Positions 1-6,723 of a stretch of DNA of 28,318 bases are shown here, in pieces (position 1 is the stretch's first letter; each line of letters starts with the position of its first letter). A program made the position numbers and the translations under genes. Source of the DNA: Candidatus Azambacteria bacterium (GTDB lineage: Bacteria; Patescibacteriota; Minisyncoccia; GWC2-36-17; WO2-46-25); contig JANLHQ010000024.1 of assembly GCA_024654415.1 (NCBI GenBank), positions 1-28,318 of the forward strand. The letters run 5' to 3'. The notes under the pieces were generated by a model that was not told where the DNA came from, searched no databases, and worked only from the letters and a program-made list of their open reading frames with translations.

Positions 1-52
1 TAATCTCCTCACGCTCGTGGCTGGTGAGCCGCCAATATGTTTTCTGTTGCAT
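1..52 (-). CDS. IS30-like transposase, N-terminal fragment (runs off the left edge)
   Basis: An ATG at 52-50 on the minus strand opens a frame without stops to the window edge, translating to MQQKTYWRLTSHEREEI. The pattern Tyr-x-Arg-Leu-Thr-x-x-Glu-Arg-x-x-Ile is typical of the first residues of IS30-family transposases, where it precedes the N-terminal helix-turn-helix. Only 17 codons are visible, so the DDE catalytic domain cannot be assessed. Finding an IS30-like terminal repeat immediately upstream raises confidence. The frame could still be chance. Confidence 0.45.
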   Translation of the reverse strand, partial: MQQKTYWRLTSHEREEI

Positions 53-65
53 ACAGATATACTAT

Positions 66-90
66 CTGTTGCGTTAAATTGCTGACACCA
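66..90. repeat. Putative IS30-type terminal inverted repeat
   Basis: Twenty-five bases resemble the terminal repeat of IS30 elements (AACGCAACAG block on the minus strand, AT-rich middle, TG outer end). A separate dyad, ACAGATA / TATCTGT with a 3-nt centre, lies next to it at 53-69 and could be an operator or transposase site. The partner repeat is outside the window. Confidence 0.45.
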
Positions 91-110
91 AGATAATAAT
101 GGTCTATAAT
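82..110 (+). promoter_or_regulatory. Sigma70-type promoter of the gene at 196, with -35 inside the IS end
   Basis: CTGACA at 82-87 and a perfect TATAAT at 105-110 are separated by exactly 17 nt. The -35 hexamer lies in the putative IS30 terminal repeat and the -10 outside it, so this could be a hybrid promoter created by the insertion. The predicted transcription start near 117 gives a leader of about 80 nt before the ATG at 196. Confidence 0.7.
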
Positions 111-195
111 TTTGCCTTGTTGCATATACAACAAACGCTCTTTTAAAAAAGAATCCTTGGCAAAAGAAAAACAATCACACTACAGGAGGTTTAAA

Positions 196-1011
196 ATGAA
201 CAAAGAGAGCACCCTGCCAGATTCCGTAAAAAAACCAGTGATCACCGTCATATCGATGAAGTTCGCAGACGCAATGAGCATGACGGGAAACGACATTAAG
301 CACACCGTGGCTATTCTCTTCCCAAAAAGAAGAAAAGGCCTGGTAGTGGTTGTGCGCAGTAATATCCACCTCACGCTCCGGGAGAAATGTAGGTTAGACC
401 TTCCTCCGCTCGATTTAAGTAAATACGATGCGCGGCTACACAGCGTTGATCAGCTTCCCGTTGACCACGCAATCACAGGGTATCAGGGTGTCTTAAAGCC
501 AGAGCTCCTCCATCTTGCAGAAAGACTTGCTCTGGTTTCCTCAAAGGAAAAGCTCAACGGTGGGCTTTTCCCAGGCTACCCACTACCCATGGAGTCACAC
601 TACTGGACTGAGTTCACCGAGAACCTTCCCGTACATTGGGCTCACGTGCGCCTAGTGCGAAATACCGCTCTAGATGCTTTATTATTTGCAGAGGGCAAGG
701 TGGTAAAAAGCATATTTCTTACCAACCTACTTGATGGTCACTTCCTGTCCACAAGGACTGAAATGATCTTTGAAAGTGAGGTGCTCTTCATCGATCGCAC
801 AACAAACAACGGGGAAGAGGTTCTCGTTGTAACCGACGACTCGCTCTATCTTCTCAACCTGATAACGAAAAAGGTTGAGGGCGTAAAAGAACACTTGGAA
901 GGCGAACATGGAAAGATAACCTCATACTTCAAAAAACACAAACATACCGTCTCAAGCGTAGAAGGCAAAGCTATTGGCCTTGACCCCATCTACTCTCCAA
1001 CAGGAAAATAG
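196..1011 (+). CDS. Hypothetical protein, 271 aa, unrecognised family
   Basis: I do not recognise this protein. The start at 196 is chosen because a near-perfect SD (AGGAGG at 184-189) sits 6 nt upstream; an ATG at 112 in the same frame overlaps the promoter start region and has no SD. The product has no signal peptide or membrane segment. It looks soluble and mixed alpha/beta, with a hydrophobic strand around residues 45-53 (GLVVVVRSN) and a C-terminal stretch (EVLVVTDDSLYLLNL) that reads like consecutive beta strands. The tail is Lys/His-rich. It is monocistronic: strong promoter, canonical SD and a hairpin over its stop codon. Its SD contrasts with the SD-poor neighbours, and its position beside an IS end fits recent acquisition, although that is inference. 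Confidence 0.75.
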   Translation: MNKESTLPDSVKKPVITVISMKFADAMSMTGNDIKHTVAILFPKRRKGLVVVVRSNIHLTLREKCRLDLPPLDLSKYDARLHSVDQLPVDHAITGYQGVLKPELLHLAERLALVSSKEKLNGGLFPGYPLPMESHYWTEFTENLPVHWAHVRLVRNTALDALLFAEGKVVKSIFLTNLLDGHFLSTRTEMIFESEVLFIDRTTNNGEEVLVVTDDSLYLLNLITKKVEGVKEHLEGEHGKITSYFKKHKHTVSSVEGKAIGLDPIYSPTGK

Positions 1012-1029
1012 CCTCCTGTTGGCTGTTTT
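997..1029 (+). terminator. Terminator hairpin overlapping the stop of the hypothetical gene
   Basis: A 9-bp perfect stem (CCAACAGGA at 997-1005, TCCTGTTGG at 1014-1022) encloses an 8-nt loop that contains the TAG stop at 1009-1011. It is followed by CTGTTTT, a weak U tract. Stem strength supports termination, although the tract is short. Confidence 0.6.
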
Positions 1030-1083
1030 GCCAAAGGATCTTTTATTAACGCTGACGCCCATTATTACATGGATTCAGCAACT

Positions 1084-1115
1084 GCCCCCTCACTCGTGTG
1101 GGGGCTTGCATTTTT
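1084..1115 (+). terminator. Second intrinsic-terminator-like hairpin upstream of rpsT
   Basis: GCCCCC (1084-1089) pairs with GGGGGC (1100-1105) and is followed by TTGCATTTTT. It could back up the weak terminator at 997-1029 or act as a leader hairpin of rpsT. No convincing promoter was found between it and rpsT, so readthrough or attenuation is possible. Confidence 0.55.
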
Positions 1116-1164
1116 CCCGCATCTCTTATACACTTACGAAAGATTTTCAACTTAATTTTTACCT

Positions 1165-1437
1165 ATGCCAATCACAACATCAGCAAAAAAAGCATTACGC
1201 CAAAGCAAGCGAAAGCGAGTTGCAAACGTACGTTCACTCGATAAAATGAAGGTTGTTTCGAAAGAAATACGCTCACTCGCACAGAAAAAGAAGCTCGATG
1301 AAGCAAAGGCACTTCTTCCCCGCCTTTATAAGGCAATCGACAAAGCCGTGAAGAACAATGTTATTAAAAAGAATACTGGGGCTCGCAGAAAATCTCGCCT
1401 TTCCGCAGCACTCCACAAGACAGCAACACAAAAATAA
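1165..1437 (+). CDS. rpsT: 30S ribosomal protein S20
   Basis: Ninety residues of a Lys/Arg-rich, all-helical protein that begins with the typical S20 start (MPITTSAKKALRQSKRKR) and ends with a Lys-rich helix (KNTGARRKSRLSAALHK). S20 binds 16S rRNA early in small-subunit assembly. Length matches the family (about 85-90 aa). The ATG at 1165 is the only sensible start; no SD is evident. It stands alone on the plus strand, with a hairpin upstream and a bidirectional terminator downstream, convergent with holA. Confidence 0.96.
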   Translation: MPITTSAKKALRQSKRKRVANVRSLDKMKVVSKEIRSLAQKKKLDEAKALLPRLYKAIDKAVKNNVIKKNTGARRKSRLSAALHKTATQK

Positions 1438-1487
1438 ACAGTGTTTCAGTGCCGCATACAGGCACACCATACAACTAGTTCTCATAT

Positions 1488-1520
1488 AAAAAACGGAAGC
1501 ACGCTTCCGTTTTTTATTTT
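1488..1520. terminator. Bidirectional terminator between rpsT and holA
   Basis: CGGAAG / CTTCCG stem with a 4-nt loop at 1494-1509, flanked by an A run on the left and a T run on the right, so each strand sees a GC-rich stem followed by U residues. It serves rpsT (+) and holA (-). Confidence 0.9.
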
Positions 1521-1534
1521 ACGATCTCCTTTTC

Positions 1535-2476
1535 TTATATTCCTAGTAAAAGGCGCTCAAAAAATGCCTCGGGCATCATAGCCCCTGTTTTTAGAGAATG
1601 ATCCGCGCGTGCAAGTGCGTGGTATGTTTTACTAAGCGAATCCATACTCTTCGTACTCGCATGCGTAATTGCTTTTTGCAGAGCAAATGGATGCATGCCA
1701 AGCTCTTTTTGTATTTGTTCCTTTTTCCACCCTAAATCGAGCAAGCTTCTTACACGCACCATGCTCCGGAAATGAAACACCACTGCACCAAACATTTTTG
1801 CCCAATCCTCTCCTTCTTTTAGTAATGCAGAAAAATGTACTGCTGCTTTTTTTGTATTTCCTTCCTCTAATGCTGAGAGTGCATCAAAAATACGCCCCTC
1901 TGCGGGCATCGGCACAAGGAGTTGCGTGTGTTCTTTTGTTATTTTTTTATTGTACGTAGCACACTTTTCTATCTCCTGCGAAAGTCGCCATAGGTCGTCC
2001 CCGCACGCATCAATAAGATACAGTGCCGCATCGCGCTCGATTTCCGCTTGATGCCGTGCTGCCTCTTGTATAAGCCATGCTGGTAATCGCGTGGCGCTTA
2101 CGCTATCCGCCTGCTGTGCTACCGTTGGCCTCTCTAAGAGCCACGCAATAGTATTCTCCTTCTTCCCTACCAGTACGCGATTCTCAGACAACACTACTAC
2201 TGTTGTGTTGTCCTCTTTTATTTTTCGCTCTTTCAACCATGAAAAAAACACTTCATCATCTTCAACATTCCTTAAAAAATTCCTACATACCACAAGCTTC
2301 TTATCTTCAAATAACGATATAGTTTCAATAGCTTCTTTTACAGTTCGCGTATCACTCTCTTCGTCAAACTCAAAAAAACTCAATCCTTGCGGGTGCTTTG
2401 CGCGATACCCCGCGACGATTTCATCGCGCTTTCGTTTCGTAAAAAACGTATTTAAGCCATGAAGAACAATAATCAT
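1535..2476 (-). CDS. holA: DNA polymerase III subunit delta
   Basis: This 313-aa protein matches the HolA family, which cracks open the beta sliding clamp as part of the clamp loader. The N-terminus (MIIVLHGLNTFFTKRKRDEI) is the degenerate P-loop strand typical of delta. A central segment SATRLPAWLIQEAARHQ and DACGDDLWRLSQEIEKCATY matches the conserved delta lid region, and the C-terminal helical collar (residues about 200-313) ends in the usual hydrophobic RLLLGI. The ATG at 2476 is preceded by AGAGG about 6 nt upstream. It lies 28 nt downstream of the DUF3048 gene and is probably co-transcribed with it. Confidence 0.9.
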   Translation of the reverse strand: MIIVLHGLNTFFTKRKRDEIVAGYRAKHPQGLSFFEFDEESDTRTVKEAIETISLFEDKKLVVCRNFLRNVEDDEVFFSWLKERKIKEDNTTVVVLSENRVLVGKKENTIAWLLERPTVAQQADSVSATRLPAWLIQEAARHQAEIERDAALYLIDACGDDLWRLSQEIEKCATYNKKITKEHTQLLVPMPAEGRIFDALSALEEGNTKKAAVHFSALLKEGEDWAKMFGAVVFHFRSMVRVRSLLDLGWKKEQIQKELGMHPFALQKAITHASTKSMDSLSKTYHALARADHSLKTGAMMPEAFFERLLLGI

Positions 2477-2504
2477 ATGCCTCTTTTTTGGTATTGCTTA
2501 TACA

Positions 2505-3581
2505 TTATTTAAACGTTAGTTCTACTTTCTGATCTGTCTGTATAACTGAGATCCATGTTTTTCCTTCTACCAGCCCGATTGCCTGTCCATTCTCAGCAAT
2601 AAACACATATCGTCCTTCCTCTCTCTTCCACGTTCCTTTTTTCATCTCTCCGTTCCGATATACTATCACGCTTCCCTCTCCTTCCACCTCTACGTCATTA
2701 TAATCAGGACTTACCTGACGAGATACTGCCCGCATAACAATAACATTTTTAACTTCCACCTGCGCATTCGTCGCTACATCCATTTCTTTTTCTCCCCCTC
2801 GTAAACGAACATAGGAGTTCGTTGCGTAATGATATGAAAAATCGACATTATATGGGAATGGATACCCAAGCACGATGTTTTGATCAGTATGCAATACGGC
2901 TTCATCGCGAATGCGAGGATATTCTATTGCTGATCCCGTCATACGATATCCGAGTTTTTGTGCCGCAGCACTCAATCGTGCAAATGACGTAAACCCATTG
3001 TGTGGCGCCTGCTTATCATTTTTCCGATAAAATGCATTGTATGGATTTGGAAGCGCATCAATATTATCGAGCTCTTTTGTTTTCAGCGCATCAAGTGCAA
3101 GGTAGGATCCTCCCCAGTGTGCATAGATTGCGTCGAAGCTTTTTGCAAAAAGAAGAAAATCATGCCGCGCAGACCGTATAGACCCTATCTCTTCTGCGTG
3201 TTCGCATCCAAATACGGCCATATACCGAGTTATGCCATTAGTAAGTGCTGGCATCTCTACCACTATGTCCGCTTGCGCAATACCATAGAGCGGCCGCGCA
3301 GCCGTGTCTGCCGCCAGCATCACTGCAAAAGAACGCGCATCGCCCTCCGCGCACAGTGTGCCGGTAAGCGGATTACGCGCAAGGCGCTCATTGATAGCAT
3401 TATTTGCTGGTGTCGTTTGAGAAAGAGCTATACTGCCCTTTTTTATTGAAATGGTTGTGCTTAAATTACCCGTGTACCATGCGACACCACCAATAAGCGC
3501 AAGCACTATCACGCCACCCCCAAGAATAATACAATACCGAATAAAATTCATGCTACAGCGATATACATAAAATAACCACAC
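2505..3581 (-). CDS. DUF3048 (YerB-like) membrane-anchored protein
   Basis: A 358-aa protein with one N-terminal membrane segment (about residues 15-38, YCIILGGGVIVLALIGGVAWY) and an extracytoplasmic DUF3048 domain. The diagnostic pattern is present: RPLYGIAQADIVVEMPA, GITRYMAVFG, IGSIRSARHDFLLFAKSFDAIYAHWGGS. The function of the family is unknown; Bacillus YerB is a lipoprotein, but no lipobox is seen here. The GTG at 3581 is chosen over the ATG at 3551 because AGAGGAG (3589-3595) lies 7 nt upstream of it, whereas the ATG has no SD. It precedes holA. A strong terminator for the upstream gene ends directly at this SD. Confidence 0.85.
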   Translation of the reverse strand: MWLFYVYRCSMNFIRYCIILGGGVIVLALIGGVAWYTGNLSTTISIKKGSIALSQTTPANNAINERLARNPLTGTLCAEGDARSFAVMLAADTAARPLYGIAQADIVVEMPALTNGITRYMAVFGCEHAEEIGSIRSARHDFLLFAKSFDAIYAHWGGSYLALDALKTKELDNIDALPNPYNAFYRKNDKQAPHNGFTSFARLSAAAQKLGYRMTGSAIEYPRIRDEAVLHTDQNIVLGYPFPYNVDFSYHYATNSYVRLRGGEKEMDVATNAQVEVKNVIVMRAVSRQVSPDYNDVEVEGEGSVIVYRNGEMKKGTWKREEGRYVFIAENGQAIGLVEGKTWISVIQTDQKVELTFK

Positions 3582-3595
3582 TGCAATGCTCCTCT

Positions 3596-3626
3596 AAAAA
3601 AGCGTCCGCAGTACTGCGGACGCTTT
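3596..3626 (-). terminator. Strong intrinsic terminator after the response-regulator gene
   Basis: A 12-bp perfect stem with GTAC loop (core AGCGTCCGCA / TGCGGACGCT, 3601-3624) is followed on the minus strand by six U residues (3596-3601). It closes the long operon that starts at ileS. The U tract runs straight into the SD of the DUF3048 gene. Confidence 0.92.
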
Positions 3627-3633
3627 CCATATC

Positions 3634-4470
3634 TTAATAGCTTCTTGAAAGTATCTCTTTTATTTTATCAATAATTTCTCCCGGCGTATTGTGCGCTTTC
3701 ACTAAATAATCAGTTGCTCCCAGCATGATTCCTTTCTCGACATCTTCTTTTTGCCCAAGATTGGAAAGCACAATTATCGGAACCTTGCTCGTTGCTGGCT
3801 CAGCGCGCATCTTTCTTAAAATCTCAAACCCATCTGCGCCGGGCAAAATAAGATCTAAAAGAATAATATGAGGATTTTCTGACACTGCTTTTTTCAAACT
3901 TTCCTCTCCATCAATTGCTTCAATCACCGTAAATCCCTCTTTTTTCATTTTTTGTGAAATGAGGTCGCGCAAAAAGCTATCATCCTCAACAAGAAGCACG
4001 CGAAAATCTGCGGGGTTCACCTTTGCCCCATCACCCTTTCCACCATTTTTTTCGGGCGCAACCACTTTCTGCTCCTTCCCCTCCAGGTGCAATAGTGCTC
4101 TCATTTTATCAAGCACTTCTTGTGGGTCGAATTCCGCTTTTACGAGATAATCCCGAGCGCCAAGCGCCTTGGCCTTTTCTATTTCTACCTCCTGTCCGGA
4201 ATTAGAGATGATAATCACGGGGATGTGTGAAAGAATCGCATCATTATGCAAATGAGCGAGCACCTCCAACCCGTCCATCCTCGGCATGATAATATCAAGC
4301 AATACTAGATCTGGTCGTATTGCCCCTATCAAATCAAGGCCTGCCTGTCCGTCTTTAGCGCTAAACACTTCATAGCCCTCTTTCTTAAGCTTACTCTCAA
4401 GTACTTCAAGGAGCACCTCTTCATCTTCTACTAATACTATTTTTATCTTTTTTTCTTCACTCATGGGCAT
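3634..4470 (-). CDS. Tandem receiver-domain response regulator (REC-REC), no output domain
   Basis: A 278-aa protein made of two complete CheY-like receivers joined by a Gly/Lys-rich linker (about residues 131-153). REC1 has acidic E15/D16, phospho-acceptor D59 (VLLDIIMP), S89 and K111. REC2 has E162-D164, D206 (ILLDLILP), S236 and K258. Both therefore look phosphorylatable. There is no DNA-binding or enzymatic output domain, so it should act by protein contact or as a phosphorelay intermediate. The ATG at 4470 overlaps the permease stop by one base (TAATG), implying translational coupling; a second ATG lies at 4464. Two histidine kinases are encoded elsewhere in the window, but neither is adjacent, so the partner is unknown. 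Confidence 0.92.
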   Translation of the reverse strand: MPMSEEKKIKIVLVEDEEVLLEVLESKLKKEGYEVFSAKDGQAGLDLIGAIRPDLVLLDIIMPRMDGLEVLAHLHNDAILSHIPVIIISNSGQEVEIEKAKALGARDYLVKAEFDPQEVLDKMRALLHLEGKEQKVVAPEKNGGKGDGAKVNPADFRVLLVEDDSFLRDLISQKMKKEGFTVIEAIDGEESLKKAVSENPHIILLDLILPGADGFEILRKMRAEPATSKVPIIVLSNLGQKEDVEKGIMLGATDYLVKAHNTPGEIIDKIKEILSRSY

Positions 4471-5621
4471 TATAAATTTAATTTTCCGCCAACTAATGTG
4501 TACACGATGCCGAACATAAAAAGGACCACAAGGAGATAGGGAATTGCTGGGTGGATTTTCAGCTGATATTCTGGTACACGGTCGCCATGCCGGCGAGCCC
4601 TCCTGAACGTGAGAATAATGAAGATCGCCTCCGTACCACCAAAAATAGCTCCAAGAATACTAATAATCTCAATAAAGCTCGCTGGTTGGAACAAAACAAG
4701 TGCGAGTGGCGCCGCAAGCACAAACCACAGCGCAACCTTGCGGTGTATATTAAAATCATACCACAGCGTGTCTTTGAGATAAAGACCAAACACGATATAT
4801 GATGTGGCAACAACAAGGAGGCCAAAAAGTGCGCCGATAAGTATTAATGGCCTTCCTAGGATCCCACTAAGGCCCGTAAGGGCGTCCTCAGATGTCCCCG
4901 CTCCGGTTACCCCAACCACAGAAAAAATAAAAATCGTATACAACACTGCGGGAATTAGCGTTCCTAATATGATAGTTTTTTTGATCTTACGTTCCTCATT
5001 TTTAAGAATGTCGCGTACAATAGGAATTGCCGCGGTGCCTGCAAGCGCAAAAAGTGTAATACCATATGGGAAAAAGAAATTTTCAGGGATAGAAAATGTA
5101 AGATTACTAACATCGACAAGGGGTCCGCTTGCCACAAACAAAAGCGCAATGATGGCCATCATAAAAACCAACATCACTGTCTCTATTCTCTCTACCATTT
5201 TCAACCCTGAAAATAAAATAAAACTCATGACCGCCCAAAAAATAATGTAATATTGCTCAATGGTTCCAAGAGCACCACCGGTTAGTGTTCGTAAAAATAA
5301 ACCACCGACCAAAAGATATGCAAGCATACCGCCGAGCGTTCCTACAACAATAATAAGCTCAATAAATTTTTTAGCGGCTTCTCCGAAGTATACTCCCACA
5401 TACCCCGCAAGCCGATGTCGCTCCGTAGTGCGCAACATGACCTCGCCAAGCATAAGGTGAAGCACCATAAACACTCCAGTAAATAAACCCAAATAAAAAA
5501 GCTGGGTGAAAAATCCAGCTTTAGATGCCGCGTACGGCAACCCAAAAATACCTACCCCAATAATTGTTCCCACCATTGTGGCAACCCCATACCGCGCATT
5601 TCCAAATACAAATGCTTTCAT
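4470..5621 (-). CDS. Amino acid permease of the aromatic/hydroxy (HAAAP, Trp/Tyr) type
   Basis: A 383-aa integral membrane protein with about 10-11 hydrophobic segments. The N-terminal helix holds the unwound-helix motif GTIIGVGIFGLPYAASKAG (residues about 18-36), characteristic of the APC superfamily and closest in style to the HAAAP/TyrP-Mtr family (Pfam Trp_Tyr_perm). The conserved FALAGTAAIPIVRDIL segment (helix 6 region) also fits. It probably imports amino acids using an ion gradient, which suits an organism that scavenges nutrients; the exact substrate cannot be read from sequence. It lies 16 nt after the MgtC-like gene and is translationally coupled to the downstream double-receiver gene. 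Confidence 0.82.
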   Translation of the reverse strand: MKAFVFGNARYGVATMVGTIIGVGIFGLPYAASKAGFFTQLFYLGLFTGVFMVLHLMLGEVMLRTTERHRLAGYVGVYFGEAAKKFIELIIVVGTLGGMLAYLLVGGLFLRTLTGGALGTIEQYYIIFWAVMSFILFSGLKMVERIETVMLVFMMAIIALLFVASGPLVDVSNLTFSIPENFFFPYGITLFALAGTAAIPIVRDILKNEERKIKKTIILGTLIPAVLYTIFIFSVVGVTGAGTSEDALTGLSGILGRPLILIGALFGLLVVATSYIVFGLYLKDTLWYDFNIHRKVALWFVLAAPLALVLFQPASFIEIISILGAIFGGTEAIFIILTFRRARRHGDRVPEYQLKIHPAIPYLLVVLFMFGIVYTLVGGKLNL

Positions 5622-5637
5622 ATGTTCTCGCGCTCTA

Positions 5638-6087
5638 TTATTTTTCTTCTTCTTCCTTTATGCCGGCAAAGACGTGGAGCCGATCTTCAACTTTAAGTTT
5701 CCGTAATACAAAAAGAATAAAAAGTATGATAATCGTACTTGCTACCGCGAGCGCGTACTGGCGCATGCCGACCGCTATCCCCACCCCCGCCATCACCCAT
5801 AACCCTGCGGCGGTTGTAAGTCCGTGTATCTTATTTTGATGGAAAATAATAATTCCTGCCCCGATGAAGCCGATACCGGTAACGATTTGTGCAATAATAC
5901 GGGAAGGATCGGAAAAATTCGGGTCAAATGAAATAACCGTAAAGAGTGCGGCACCAAGCGTGACAAGTGCGTATGTTTTTATCCCGGCTTCTTTCCGCAC
6001 GAATTCACGCTCCACGCCGACAATGATCCCAAGAATCGTCGCAACAAGAAGCGAGATAACCATAGAAATTTGATGCATATCAATCAT
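5638..6087 (-). CDS. MgtC/SapB family membrane protein
   Basis: A 149-aa protein with 4-5 membrane helices that matches MgtC/SapB: GIIVGVEREFVRKEAGIKTYALVTLGAALF, then GIGFIGAGIIIF and GLTTAAGLWVMAGVGIAVG. These contain the family's conserved GxERE, the Lys-Thr pair and the GxGFxGAG motif. MgtC proteins affect Mg2+ homeostasis and, in some pathogens, ATP synthase or virulence; the role here is unknown. It lacks the long C-terminal cytosolic domain of Salmonella MgtC and resembles the short SapB/YhiD form. The start at 6087 is assumed (weak AAGG upstream); an ATG at 6078 is an alternative. Confidence 0.9.
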   Translation of the reverse strand: MIDMHQISMVISLLVATILGIIVGVEREFVRKEAGIKTYALVTLGAALFTVISFDPNFSDPSRIIAQIVTGIGFIGAGIIIFHQNKIHGLTTAAGLWVMAGVGIAVGMRQYALAVASTIIILFILFVLRKLKVEDRLHVFAGIKEEEEK

Positions 6088-6108
6088 AGCCTTACTACGT
6101 AGTTACCA

Positions 6109-6693
6109 TTAACCCCTTCGCTTTGGCGGCTCTGTTTTCATTTTCTGATCCTTGATAATAAGCTTGAGCACCTCCGCGACAAGCTTTTTTGGTTCTTTAT
6201 GATACACCACCTTCCCTGGACCACGATTCATTTTTTCAATGATGTTTTTCAAGTAATCCGCGGTACCTCCGGTTCCGATAAGCACTCCCTGCGGCTTCCG
6301 GTCTTCAAATGCAATCGTGAACTCATTCAATGTACCCATGCGACCACAAATAGTGATTACCGCATCTGCCGCGCGGGTAAGTAACAGGTTTCTTCCTGAA
6401 TAATCGAATCCGGTATAAATAATAAGATCAAAATAATCGGTCGGTAATTTATATGCTTTCACATGTGCAAGCTCGGAGGCCGCTGGAGATAGGCCAATTG
6501 AGATACCTCCCTCTGCTTTTGCGCCTTTTGCTGCCCAATATGGCACACCTGATGTTGCTCCGGTCACCAACACTGCTCCCTGCCGTACGATCTCCCTCCC
6601 AACCTCTTCAGAAAGAGCGAGTACGCCTGCCGCACAGTGCGTTGATTCTGCGGCACCCGATACACATATTTTATATTTTGGTGATGAAGCCAT
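6109..6693 (-). CDS. SLOG/LOG-like Rossmann nucleotide-binding protein
   Basis: A 194-aa protein with the SLOG fold. It has an N-terminal strand and loop KICVSGAAES, the segment GAVLVTGATSGVPYWAAKGA, and CGRMGTLNEF at about residues 115-124, a variant of the PGGxGTxxE motif of LOG proteins. LOG enzymes release free bases from cytokinin nucleotides, but the broader SLOG superfamily (including the TIGR00725-like group) binds nucleotides in other roles. Here the first PG of the motif is replaced by CG, so I do not assign cytokinin hydrolase activity. The basic tail (KTEPPKRRG) is lineage-specific. It sits 30 nt after the beta-CASP nuclease gene and 21 nt before the MgtC gene. Confidence 0.78.
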   Translation of the reverse strand: MASSPKYKICVSGAAESTHCAAGVLALSEEVGREIVRQGAVLVTGATSGVPYWAAKGAKAEGGISIGLSPAASELAHVKAYKLPTDYFDLIIYTGFDYSGRNLLLTRAADAVITICGRMGTLNEFTIAFEDRKPQGVLIGTGGTADYLKNIIEKMNRGPGKVVYHKEPKKLVAEVLKLIIKDQKMKTEPPKRRG

Positions 6694-6723
6694 ACATAAT
6701 TATTATCACTAATACCACTCACT

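Larger units (their letters stand above)
1..90 (-). mobile_element. Probable end of an IS30-family insertion sequence (cut by window edge)
   Basis: A short minus-strand reading frame starting at 52 resembles an IS30-type transposase N-terminus. Just upstream of it, positions 66-90 read on the minus strand as TGGTGTCAGCAATTT followed by AACGCAACAG. From memory, the E. coli IS30 terminal repeat also begins TG, contains TCAATT and ends in AACGCAACA, so the two share order and spacing of blocks. The outer end of the element would be near 90. Only one end is in the window, so target duplication and the second repeat cannot be checked. The family call rests on remembered IS30 sequence. Confidence 0.5.

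Noticed and set aside
974..1249. 91-codon plus-strand frame across the rpsT upstream region
   Set aside because: It crosses two hairpins and overlaps rpsT in another frame, with no SD or recognisable protein sequence.
6694..6723. Possible promoter ahead of the SLOG gene (GATAAT in the short spacer)
   Set aside because: The best -35 (TTGGAG) sits 19 nt away and matches poorly; operon readthrough is simpler.
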